This document shows, piece after piece, positions 29,151 through 38,500 of a stretch of 64,000 nucleotides of DNA; position 1 is the stretch's first letter; the number at the start of each line of letters is the position of its first letter. Source of the DNA: Streptomyces adelaidensis (lineage in GTDB: Bacteria > Actinomycetota > Actinomycetes > Streptomycetales > Streptomycetaceae); the NCBI RefSeq assembly GCF_016598475.1, contig NZ_JAEMUX010000015.1:1-64000 (forward strand), in the 5' to 3' direction. The position numbers were made by a program, and so were the translations under genes. Below the pieces are notes generated by a model. The model searched no databases. It was not told the origin of the DNA and worked only from the letters and a program-made list of their open reading frames with translations.

Positions 29151-30113
29151 TTGCTCAAGTCTGCCCGCAAGACGGAGAAGGATCCCGAGGGGCGGATGCC
29201 CCTCGCGGAGCACCTGCGCGAGCTGCGGAACCGCCTTGTCAAGAGCCTGCTGGCGATCGTGGTCACGACGGTCATCGCTGCCGTCTTCTACAAGGACATC
29301 ATCCAGTTCTTCACGGATCCCATTCTCCAGGCGGTGGGATGCGAATACAGCTTCGCCGAACTGGCGAAGGACACCAGTCAGACCAGTTGCGCGCGCATCG
29401 TGCAGAACGGTCTGCTGAGCCCGTTCACACTCGCTCTCACGGTCTCGCTGTCGTCGGGCGTGGTGCTCGCCGCCCCGGTCTGGCTCTACCAGCTCTGGGG
29501 GTTCGTGGCGCCGGGCCTGCACCGCAACGAGAAGAAGTACGGCCTCGGCTTCGTGGCGGCGGGCTTCCCGCTGTTCCTCGCGGGTTCGTACTTCGCCTAC
29601 TGGTCGCTGCCCAAGATGGCGTCGGTCATGCTGGAGTTCTCGATCATCGGAAGCGACAACCAGCTTCCCCTCGATGATCTGCTGAACCTGATCATGCGGA
29701 TGATCGTCGTCTTCGGCCTCTCCTTCGAGCTGCCCCTGCTGCTCGTGATGCTGAACTTCGGCGGTGTCCTCTCCGGCGAGAAGATGGCCGGCTGGTGGCG
29801 GGGCATGATCCTGGGCATCACGCTCTTCGCCGCGATCGCCACCCCCAGCACCGACCCGATCTCCATGCTGGCGCTGGCGGGCCCCATCTGGGTCCTGTAC
29901 TTCTGCGCGTGTGCCATCGCGCTGACCAACGACAAGCGCCGGGCCCGCCGCGAGGCCATGAACCCGGGCGACGACGAGGCCTCCGAACTGGACCTCACCC
30001 CCGAGGACGTCGGCGAGGTCGAGACCGTATCGACCAGCCGGGCCCTGCCCGCTCCGTCGCCGTCCCCCGAGACCGAGCGCGACCGGATCAACGGCTACGA
30101 CGACGTCACCTGA
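29151..30113 (+). CDS. tatC: Twin-arginine translocase subunit TatC
   Basis: Receptor for twin-arginine signal peptides, 320 residues with six transmembrane helices. The N-terminal signature MPLAEHLRELRNRL and the first-loop residues of the family are present, as is PVWLYQLWGFVAPGLHRNEKKY. The long cytoplasmic tail (about 265-320) is acidic. The start is TTG 29151, supported by GAGG upstream and immediate conservation. It forms an operon with tatA. Confidence 0.96.
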   Translation: MLKSARKTEKDPEGRMPLAEHLRELRNRLVKSLLAIVVTTVIAAVFYKDIIQFFTDPILQAVGCEYSFAELAKDTSQTSCARIVQNGLLSPFTLALTVSLSSGVVLAAPVWLYQLWGFVAPGLHRNEKKYGLGFVAAGFPLFLAGSYFAYWSLPKMASVMLEFSIIGSDNQLPLDDLLNLIMRMIVVFGLSFELPLLLVMLNFGGVLSGEKMAGWWRGMILGITLFAAIATPSTDPISMLALAGPIWVLYFCACAIALTNDKRRARREAMNPGDDEASELDLTPEDVGEVETVSTSRALPAPSPSPETERDRINGYDDVT

Positions 30114-30202
30114 CGCGGGGACGACACCCCTCGGACCGGTACGCGGCCGGGGCGCCCACACGGCGCACCCGGCCGTTCGCACGCCATGGCGCGAAATCGC
30201 GT

Positions 30203-30221
30203 ACGGCGCCTCGTGCGCCGT
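30203..30221 (+). terminator. Possible terminator after tatC
   Basis: 7-bp stem ACGGCGC (30203-30209) and GCGCCGT (30215-30221), 5-nt loop, within a 200-base gap before the helicase promoter. It is weaker than the other terminators here. Confidence 0.45.
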
Positions 30222-30316
30222 CGTGTGCCCCGGACCACGCCCCCGGCCCCCTGCGGTGCCCTGAACTGCGGTGATCCTGTGCCGCCCGGGCACCGATCCG
30301 CATAATGATCGTCCTG

Positions 30317-30339
30317 TTGTCAGTGCGGGCCGGTAGTCT
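30317..30339 (+). promoter_or_regulatory. PafBC-type (RecA-NDp) promoter of the helicase gene
   Basis: TTGTCAGTG (30317-30325), 8-nt spacer, TAGTCT (30334-30339). This matches the RecA-NDp consensus TTGTCRGTG-N8-TAnnnT used by PafBC in the mycobacterial damage response. The hexamer ends 11 bases before the helicase ATG, so the mRNA would be leaderless or nearly so. Confidence 0.75.
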
Positions 30340-30349
30340 CGAAAGCACG

Positions 30350-33154
30350 ATGACAGAGGACCTCTCACCGGCCGAGCGGTATGCGGCAGCACGCAGGCGC
30401 GCTGTCGAGCAGGCCACCGCGCTCGCCTCCTTCCGCGAGATGTACGACTTCGGTCTCGACCCCTTCCAGATCGAGGCCTGCCAGGCGCTCGAAGCGGGCA
30501 AGGGCGTGCTCGTGGCCGCCCCCACCGGCTCCGGCAAGACGATCGTCGGCGAGTTCGCCGTCCACCTCGCCCTCCAGCAGGGCAAGAAGTGCTTCTACAC
30601 GACACCCATCAAGGCGCTGTCGAACCAGAAGTACGCCGACCTGTGCCGCCGCTACGGGGCCGACAAGGTCGGCCTGCTCACCGGCGACAACAGTGTCAAC
30701 TCCGATGCCCCGGTGGTCGTGATGACCACCGAGGTCCTGCGGAACATGCTGTACGCGGGCTCCCAGACCCTCCTGGGCCTCGGCCATGTGGTCATGGACG
30801 AGGTGCACTACCTCTCCGACCGCTTCCGCGGCGCCGTCTGGGAAGAGGTGATCATCCACCTCCCGGAGTCCGTCACCCTGATCTCCCTCTCGGCGACCGT
30901 GTCGAACGCGGAGGAGTTCGGTGACTGGCTGGACACCGTGCGCGGCGACACCCAGGTGATCGTCTCCGAACACCGGCCCGTGCCGCTGTTCCAGCATGTC
31001 CTCGCCGGACGGCGGATGTACGACCTCTTCGAGGAGGGCGAGGGCCACAAGAAGGCCGTCAACCCCGACCTCACGCGCATGGCGCGCATGGAGGCCAGCC
31101 GCCCCTCCTTCCAGGACCGCAGACGCGGCCGCGCCATGCGCGAGGCCGACCGTGAGCGCGAGCGCAGACAGCGCTCCCGGATCTGGATCCCGAGCCGCCC
31201 CGAAGTCATCGAACGGCTCGACTCCGAAGGCCTGTTGCCCGCCATCACCTTCATCTTCAGCCGCGCCGCCTGCGAGGCCGCCGTCCAGCAGTGCCTCTAC
31301 GCGGGACTCCGGCTGAACGACGACGACGCACGGCTCAGGGTGCGCGCCCTGGTCGAGGAGCGCACGGCGTCGATCCCGCACGAGGATCTCCATGTCCTCG
31401 GCTACTACGAGTGGCTGGAAGGCCTGGAGCGCGGCATCGCCGCCCACCACGCGGGCATGCTGCCGACGTTCAAGGAAGTTGTCGAGGAGCTGTTCGTACG
31501 CGGCCTGGTCAAGGCCGTGTTCGCCACCGAGACCCTCGCGCTCGGCATCAACATGCCCGCGCGCTCGGTGGTGTTGGAGAAGCTCGTCAAGTGGAACGGC
31601 GAGCAGCACGCCGACATCACCCCCGGTGAGTACACCCAGTTGACCGGTCGTGCCGGGCGTCGGGGCATCGACGTCGAGGGCCACGCCGTCGTGCTGTGGC
31701 AGCGCGGCATGAACCCCGACCACCTGGCCGGACTCGCGGGCACCCGGACGTATCCGCTGCGCTCCAGCTTCAAGCCGTCGTACAACATGGCGGTCAACCT
31801 GGTCGAGCAGTTCGGCCGGCACCGCTCGCGCGAGCTGCTCGAGACGTCCTTCGCGCAGTTCCAGGCCGACAAGTCGGTCGTCGGGATCTCCCGGCAGGTG
31901 CAGCGCAACGAGGAGGGCCTCGAGGGCTACCAGGAGTCCATGACCTGCCACCTCGGGGACTTCGAGGAGTACGCGCGCCTGCGGCGGGAGCTGAAGGACC
32001 GCGAGACAGAGCTGGCCAAGCAGGGCGTCGCCCAGCGGCGGGCCGAGGCCGCGGTGGCGCTGGAGAAGCTGAAGCCGGGGGACATCATCCATGTCCCGAC
32101 CGGCAAGTACGCGGGCCTGGCGCTGGTGCTGGATCCCGGACTGCCCGCCGGGCGGTCCAACGGCCATCGCGGCTTCGAGCACCACGACGGACCGCGTCCG
32201 CTGGTGCTCACCGCCGAGCGGCAGGTCAAGCGGCTGGCGTCCATGGACTTCCCGGTGCCGGTGGAAGCCCTGGAGCGGATGCGGATCCCGAAGTCCTTCA
32301 ACCCGCGCTCGCCGCAGTCGCGGCGGGACCTGGCCTCCGCGCTGCGCACCAAGGCCGGACACCTCGTGCCCGACCGGCACGGCAGGCGGCGGGCGGCCGC
32401 CGCCGACGACCGTGAGATCGCGCGGCTCCGCGCCGACCTGCGAGCCCACCCCTGCCACGGGTGCGACGACCGTGAGGATCACGCGCGTTGGGCCGAGCGC
32501 TACTACCGGCTCAAGCGGGACACCGCGCAGCTGGAGCAGCGCATCGAAGGACGTACGAACACCATCGCGCGGACCTTCGACCGCATCGTCGCGCTCCTGA
32601 CCGAGCTGGACTATCTGCGCAGCGACGAGGTCACCGAGCACGGGAAGCGGCTCGCGCGGCTCTACGGCGAGCTGGACCTGCTCGCCAGTGAGTGTCTGCG
32701 GGCCGGTGTGTGGGAGGGTCTGGGGCCGGCTGAGCTCGCCGCGTGTGTCTCGGCGCTCGTGTACGAGGCCCGGAGCGGCGACGACGCGATGGCGCCGAAG
32801 CTGCCGTCCGGGAACGCGAAGGCCGCGCTGGGGGAGATGGTGCGGATCTGGGGGCGGCTGGACGCGCTGGAGGAGGAGTTCCGGATCAGGCAGAGCGAAG
32901 GGGTGGGGCAGCGGGAGCCCGACCTCGGGTTCGCCTGGGCCGCGTATATGTGGGCCTCGGGGAAGGGGCTCGACGAGGTGTTGCGTGAGGCGGAGATGCC
33001 GGCGGGGGATTTTGTGCGGTGGTGTAAGCAGGTGATCGATGTGCTGGGGCAGGTGTCGGCGGCCGCGCCGCCGGGGTCGACTGTGGGGAAGAGTGCGCGG
33101 AAGGCTGTTGAGGGGTTGTTGAGGGGGGTTGTGGCTTACTCGTCGGTTGGGTGA
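30350..33154 (+). CDS. helY: Ski2/Mtr4-like DEAD/H-box helicase (HelY type)
   Basis: Large superfamily-2 helicase, 934 residues, predicted to unwind structured RNA or DNA using ATP. Walker A is APTGSGKT (57-64), the Walker B box is DEVH (150-153), and motif III SATVSNAEEF and motif VI QLTGRAGRRGID are present, followed by a C-terminal arch/DSHCT-like region ending near residue 930. The start is ATG 30350; there is no strong ribosome site, in keeping with a leaderless message. A PafBC-type promoter lies directly upstream, tying it to the DNA-damage response. It converges on the allophanate hydrolase gene. Confidence 0.94.
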   Translation: MTEDLSPAERYAAARRRAVEQATALASFREMYDFGLDPFQIEACQALEAGKGVLVAAPTGSGKTIVGEFAVHLALQQGKKCFYTTPIKALSNQKYADLCRRYGADKVGLLTGDNSVNSDAPVVVMTTEVLRNMLYAGSQTLLGLGHVVMDEVHYLSDRFRGAVWEEVIIHLPESVTLISLSATVSNAEEFGDWLDTVRGDTQVIVSEHRPVPLFQHVLAGRRMYDLFEEGEGHKKAVNPDLTRMARMEASRPSFQDRRRGRAMREADRERERRQRSRIWIPSRPEVIERLDSEGLLPAITFIFSRAACEAAVQQCLYAGLRLNDDDARLRVRALVEERTASIPHEDLHVLGYYEWLEGLERGIAAHHAGMLPTFKEVVEELFVRGLVKAVFATETLALGINMPARSVVLEKLVKWNGEQHADITPGEYTQLTGRAGRRGIDVEGHAVVLWQRGMNPDHLAGLAGTRTYPLRSSFKPSYNMAVNLVEQFGRHRSRELLETSFAQFQADKSVVGISRQVQRNEEGLEGYQESMTCHLGDFEEYARLRRELKDRETELAKQGVAQRRAEAAVALEKLKPGDIIHVPTGKYAGLALVLDPGLPAGRSNGHRGFEHHDGPRPLVLTAERQVKRLASMDFPVPVEALERMRIPKSFNPRSPQSRRDLASALRTKAGHLVPDRHGRRRAAAADDREIARLRADLRAHPCHGCDDREDHARWAERYYRLKRDTAQLEQRIEGRTNTIARTFDRIVALLTELDYLRSDEVTEHGKRLARLYGELDLLASECLRAGVWEGLGPAELAACVSALVYEARSGDDAMAPKLPSGNAKAALGEMVRIWGRLDALEEEFRIRQSEGVGQREPDLGFAWAAYMWASGKGLDEVLREAEMPAGDFVRWCKQVIDVLGQVSAAAPPGSTVGKSARKAVEGLLRGVVAYSSVG

Positions 33155-33290
33155 GTTGTGTGAGTGGGCGCCGGTTGTGGGGGCGCCTGATGTGGGGGGT
33201 GGGTTGTTCGGCGGGTGCGGGTTGATTGTGGCTGGTCGCGCCCACGCGGCAGAGCCGCATATTGATTCAGCCCCGCGCCCCTGAAAAGCG

Positions 33291-33324
33291 CCGCCGGCGC
33301 CCCTCGGTTGAGGGGCGCCGGCGG
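33291..33324. terminator. Bidirectional terminator between helicase and allophanate hydrolase
   Basis: 14-bp perfect stem CCGCCGGCGCCCCT (33291-33304) and its complement (33311-33324), 6-nt loop. Confidence 0.9.
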
Positions 33325-33361
33325 TGGGTCGGGCGGGGTCGGTCGGCGGCCGTGGGTCTGG

Positions 33362-35011
33362 TCAGCGGGTCAGATACGCTCTCCAACCGCCGTACTCCGT
33401 GATGTCCGGGGCTTCTCGCAGGGCGGTCGGTTCGCAGAGGAAGCCCGGGGTCCGGGTGCCGTCGGAGAGTTCGATGGTGCCCAGGGTCATGGGGCGGGGG
33501 AGGGTGGTCAGCAGGCGGCCCAGGCCCTCTGCCGGGAGGCGCCAGACCTCGACCTCGACCGGTGATCCGTCCTCGCCCACGTGGACCAGGCCCGGCTTGG
33601 GCGGGGTCGTGTCCAGGGCGTGCAGGCGGTAGACGGGGGCGGTCGTGGTCGTCTGTTCCAGCTGGGCGCCCAGGGCCAGGAGCTGGGAGTTGAGGGGCTG
33701 GCCCGAGAGGTGGGCGCCCACGACGGCCAGGCGGGCCTCCGGCAGCAGGAGGGTGGCGATCCGGGCCAGGCGTTCGTCCGTGAAGGCCGGGCCGATCAGC
33801 ATCACGCCGAAGGGGAGGCCGCGGACCTCGCCCGCGGGGACGGCGACCGCCGCCAGGTCGAAGAGGTTCGTCGAATTGGTGAAGCGGCCGAGGCGGGCGT
33901 TGGCACCCAGCGGGTCGGCGGCGACCTCGGCGAGCGTGGGGTGACCGGGGGCGGTCGGCAGCAACAGGGCGTCTGCGTCGGCCAGTTCGGCCAGGGCCCG
34001 GGTGCGCAGGACGGCCAGCCGGTCCTGGTCGGCGAAGAGCTGGTGGGCCGGGATGTCGCGGGCGCGGGTGATGATGCCGGCGACGGTGGGGTCGAGGGAG
34101 TCGACGCCGTCCGCGATTGCCTTGTCGACAAAGCTCCCCACGGCTGTGTAGCGCTCGGCGACGAACGCGCCCTGGTACAGCATGGCCGCGGCCTCGCTGA
34201 ACGGGGTGAGGTCGAGGGGGCGTACGTCCGCGCCCGCTGCCCTCAGCCGGGTCACGGCCGCCTCGTAGGCCTCCGCCGAGCCCTCGTCCAGCTCGCCGAG
34301 CTGCTCGCGTGGGGGGACGGCGACGCGCCATGGGCCGGGCGTGCGCTGTGGGAGCGCGGGGAGGGTGCGGTCGGGCGGGGAGGCCAGGTGGGCGAGTGCC
34401 TCTTCGGCCTCGGGGAGGGTGCGGGCGAACACCGTCACGCAGTCGATGGAGGCGCAGGCCGGGACGACGCCGGTGGTCGGGACCAGGCCGCGGGTGGGCT
34501 TCAGGCCGACGATGCCGTTGAACGCGGCGGGGATCCGGCCGGAGCCGGCCGTGTCCGTTCCGAGGGCGAGGTCGACGATGCCGAGCGCCACCGCCACGGC
34601 TGAGCCGGAGCTGGAGCCGCCGCTGATCCGGGACGGGTCGACGGCGTTGCGGACGGCGCCGTGGGGTGAGCGGGTGCCGACCAGGCCGGTGGCGAACTGG
34701 TCGAGGTTCGTGGTGCCGAGGACGATCGCGCCGGCCGCGCGCAGGCGGGCCACGGCCGGGGCGTCGGCCTCCGGCGGGTACGCATAGGCCGGGCACCCCG
34801 CGGTCGTGGGGAGGCCGTGCACATCGATGTTGCCCTTGGCGGCGAAGAGGCGGCCCGCGAGGGGGAGCCGGTCGCCCGCGGCGAGGCGGGCATCAATGGC
34901 CCTTGCCTCGGCCTCCACCTCGGCCCGGGGGCGCAGGTCGATCCAGATCTCGGGGCGGTCTACGGCTGCGATGCGGGCGTAGGCCAGGTGAACTCGGGTC
35001 AGGGTCGACAT
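33362..35011 (-). CDS. atzF: Allophanate hydrolase, amidase-signature family
   Basis: Hydrolyses allophanate to ammonia and carbon dioxide, the last step of carboxylation-dependent urea or guanidine use; 549 residues. The amidase core (1-430) has the Ser-cisSer-Lys triad: Lys59 in FAAKGNID, the serine loop GGSSSGS (131-137) and nucleophile Ser157 in GTDTAGS. The C-terminal domain (about 440-549) is typical of AtzF. ATG 35011 follows AAGGAG. A much longer in-frame reading begins at 35530 but runs through the repeat array and is not conserved. It is last in its operon, 511 bases after the carboxylase gene. Confidence 0.93.
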   Translation of the reverse strand: MSTLTRVHLAYARIAAVDRPEIWIDLRPRAEVEAEARAIDARLAAGDRLPLAGRLFAAKGNIDVHGLPTTAGCPAYAYPPEADAPAVARLRAAGAIVLGTTNLDQFATGLVGTRSPHGAVRNAVDPSRISGGSSSGSAVAVALGIVDLALGTDTAGSGRIPAAFNGIVGLKPTRGLVPTTGVVPACASIDCVTVFARTLPEAEEALAHLASPPDRTLPALPQRTPGPWRVAVPPREQLGELDEGSAEAYEAAVTRLRAAGADVRPLDLTPFSEAAAMLYQGAFVAERYTAVGSFVDKAIADGVDSLDPTVAGIITRARDIPAHQLFADQDRLAVLRTRALAELADADALLLPTAPGHPTLAEVAADPLGANARLGRFTNSTNLFDLAAVAVPAGEVRGLPFGVMLIGPAFTDERLARIATLLLPEARLAVVGAHLSGQPLNSQLLALGAQLEQTTTTAPVYRLHALDTTPPKPGLVHVGEDGSPVEVEVWRLPAEGLGRLLTTLPRPMTLGTIELSDGTRTPGFLCEPTALREAPDITEYGGWRAYLTR

Positions 35012-35522
35012 CTGTGCTCCTTGGCGGGGTGGTTCCGTCGGCTGCGGGCCGGTGGGCGGCGTGTGCCCACCCGTTCCGCCCTGCGGAACGATTGCCCACA
35101 CACCACCACGGTCATCGGGCGCCCGGTGCAGCGGTTGCCCGCGCACCACCGGTGGTGTTGTGAGGTACCCGGCGGGGCGGGCGAGGCCGCACCCCGGTGG
35201 GATTGTCGGGCGGCCGGTGGGTTGGCCGGCCACGTACCACCGGTGGGATTGTCGGGAGGCCGGCGGTGTGGTCGGCCGCGTACCACCGGTGGGATTGTCG
35301 GGAGGCCGGCGGTGTGGTCGGCCGCGTACCACCGGCGGGGTGCGGGCGGCCGGCGGTGTGGTCGGCCGCGTACTCCGGCGGGTCGTGAGTCGCCCAGAGA
35401 TGTGGCCGGCCACACGCCTCCGCGCCCGGTTCGATGCCCCCGGTGGAGGAGCCGCCCACCTGCTGCCGGGCCGTGTCCGAGGCCTCCGTGACCTGGCCGG
35501 TCGCGGAGCGCATCGCGGCGTC
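35012..35522. repeat. Palindrome array, about 46-bp period, inside the nitrogen operon
   Basis: No gene. Units repeat at about 46-bp spacing from roughly 35112 to 35400. Each core is a version of CCACCGGTGG: an extended 14-bp palindrome CACCACCGGTGGTG at 35144-35157, exact copies at 35237-35246 and 35283-35292, and degenerate copies near 35192, 35329 and 35373. Each full unit also holds a GGCCG...CGGCC inverted pair. The two best units (from 35235 and 35281) are nearly identical over 46 bases. Confidence 0.85.
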
Positions 35523-38500
35523 TCAGGCATTTTCTGGGCCCGACGGGGTCAGGATCAGCAAGGCTGTGCCTGCCTCGACCTGGGCGCCGGGTCTGGTCAG
35601 GATCTGGTCGATCACGCCGTCCATCGGGGCGTGGACGCGGGACTCCATTTTCATGGCCTCCAGGGCCAGAAGGGGCTGGCCGGTGGTCACTCGGTCGCCC
35701 GGTCGGACGTTGAGTTGCCAGACGGAGGCGGCGAACTCGGCCTCGATGAGGTGGCCGCCCTCGGGGATGTGCACCGTTGCGGTAGGAGCTGGTGGGGCCG
35801 CTGCCGTCTCGGCCCTCGTGAACTCGCCGGCCGCTTCCCAGGCGGTCCGCTCCGCCGCGAAGGCGCCCTGCTGCCTGGACCTGAACTCCGCTATGGAATC
35901 GGAGTGTTCCGTCAGGAAGGTCTCGTACTCGGACAGGGAGAAGACGCCCTCCTCGACGCGTGGTACGAAGCGGCCGGAGACGATGTCCGCGCGGAGGTCG
36001 AGGAGCTCGTCGGCGTCGACGGGGTACCACTTGATGCGGTCGAAGAAGCGGAGCAGCCAGGGGGAGCCGGACTGGAAGGCGCCGCGTTGCTGCCAGGGGG
36101 ACCAGACCTGGGTGGTGCGGCCGACGAACTGGTAGCCGCCAGGGCCTTCCATGCCGTAGACGCAGAGGTACGCGCCACCGATGCCGACCGAGTTCTCGGC
36201 GGTCCAGGTGCGTGCCGGGTTGTACTTCGTCGTCACCAGGCGGTGGCGGGGGTCCAGCGGGGTCGCGACCGGGGCGCCCAGGTACACATCGCCCAGGCCC
36301 AGGACGAGGTACTCCGCGGCGAAGACCGTGTCGTACACGTCCGTGACCGAGTCCAGGCCGTTGACGCGGCGGATGAACTCGATGTTCCAGGGGCACCAGG
36401 GCGCGTCGTCGCGGACGCCCGCCATGTAGCGGGCGATGGCCTCGCGGGTCGCGGGGTCGTCCCAGGAGAGGGGGAGGTGGATCGTGCGGGAGGGGACGAC
36501 CAGTTCGTCCGCCGGGGGGAGGGCCGCCACGATCTCCCGTACCGCTGTGAGGAGTTCGGGTTGGGGGAGGGTCGTCGGGGTCGTCCGGATCTGTAGGGAG
36601 CGAATGCCGGGGGTGAGGTCCCTCACGCCGTCGAGGGCGGCCTCGGTGACCGCTTCCATCAGGGCGTGCACCCGCATGCGCAGGGCCAGGTCGAGCTGCA
36701 TGGGGCCGAACTCGACCAGGAGGTTGTCGTCGCCGCTGCGGCGGTACGTCACATCGCCGTCGCGGGCCAGTACGCCGCCGTCGACGATCGCCCGGCGGGG
36801 CGAGGCGTCGTCCGCCACCGGGAGGAAGCGGACGGTGTCGCCGGGGCGGAACTGGCCGAGCTTCCAGCGCTCGGTGGAGATGACCGTGGCCGGGCAGACG
36901 AAGCCGCCGAGGGAGGGGCCGTCGGGGCCGAGGAGGACCGGCATGTCGCCGGTGTAGTCGACGGCGCCGACCGAGTACGGGGTGTCGTGGATGTTGGAGG
37001 GGTGCAGGCCCGCCTCGCCGCCGTCGGTGCGGGCCCAGCGGGGCTTCGGACCGACCAGTCGTACACCTGTGCGGGCCGAGTTGAAGTGGACCTTCCAGTC
37101 GGCCGCGTAGAACTCGTGGATGTCGTCCTCGGTGAAGAACTCCGGTGCGGCGTGCGGGCCTTCGAGGGCGGCCACCTGCCAGGAGGAGTCGAACACCGGA
37201 CGGGCCGGCTCCGGGACGGGACCGCCTTCAGCGACCGCCCCGCCGCGCAGTACGTCGCCCGTGCGCAGGGCCCGGCCGCCGTGGCCGCCGAAGCGGCCCA
37301 GGGTGAAGGTGGCCGCGCTGCCCAGGAACGACGGGACGTCCACGCCGCCGCCCGCGAAGAGCACGTACGTGCGAAGGCCGTGTTCGGTGGGCGCGCCGAC
37401 GGACAGGACGGCCCCGGCCGGCACCGTCACCGGCTCCCACTGCCCGACCGGTGAGCCGTCGACGGTCACGGGGGCCGGAGCGCCCGTCACACAGACAGTG
37501 GTGGCGTGGGTGAAGCGCAGAGACGGTCCCTGGAGGGTGCATTCGAGGCCCGGGGCGCCCTCGGGGTTGCCGAGCGCCCGGTTGCCGAGGCGGAAGGACA
37601 GGTCGTCCATGGGGCCGCAGGGCGGGACGCCGACCTGCCAGTAGCCGGTACGGCCGGGCCAGTCCTGCACGGTGGTGAGGACGCCACCGGAGACGACCTC
37701 GATCCGGGGGGTCGGGTCGGTGACGGCCGCGAGGGTGGCCGTGGAGTGGGCGGCCCGCCGGAAGTCCGGGTCGTCCAGGGCCGCCCGGACCAGACCCAGG
37801 TTCGTCTCGATGCCCTCGACGCGGGTCCTGGCCAGCGCCTCGTCGAGCCGCCGCAGGGCGTGCGCGCGGTCGGAGCCGTACGCGACGACCTTGGCGAGCA
37901 GCGGGTCGTACGAGGTCGTGACCTCGGTGCCCGTCTCCACCCAGCCGTCGACGCGGACACCCTGCGGGAACTCGACCCGGGTCAACAGGCCCGCGCTCGG
38001 CCGGTGTTCACGCGCCGGGTCCTCGGCGTAGACGCGGGCCTCCACGGCGTGGCCGCGGGGTGCCCCGGGGGCCTGTACGACGGCGGAGTCGCCGCGCGCC
38101 AGGCGCAGCATCCAGGCGACGAGGTCGACGCCGTAGATCTCCTCGGTGACCGGGTGTTCGACCTGGAGGCGGGTGTTGACCTCCAGGAAGTAGGCCTCCT
38201 CGCGTGCGGCGTCGTAGACGAACTCGACGGTGCCGGCGGAGCGGTACTCCACGCTCGCGCACAGGTCGCGGGCGGAGGCGGTCAGTTGCTCGCGCACGAG
38301 GGCGGGGAGGCCGGGGGCCGGGGCCTCCTCGACGACCTTCTGGTTGCGGCGCTGGAGGGAGCAGTCGCGGTCGCCGAAGGTGACGACGAGGCCGTCGCCG
38401 TCGCCGAAGACCTGCACCTCGACATGGCGGGCCCGCTCGACGAGGCGTTCGAGGAAGACACCGGCGGAGGAGAAGGAGGCGGCGGCGACGCGCTGCACCC

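Noticed and set aside
35112..35400. CRISPR array
   Set aside because: Units are adjacent with no unique spacers, and there are no cas genes; the Cas4-like nuclease at 9016 is far away and solitary.
35012..35530. N-terminal extension of allophanate hydrolase through the repeat array
   Set aside because: In phase, but non-conserved, proline/arginine-rich and repetitive; the real start has a good ribosome site at 35011.
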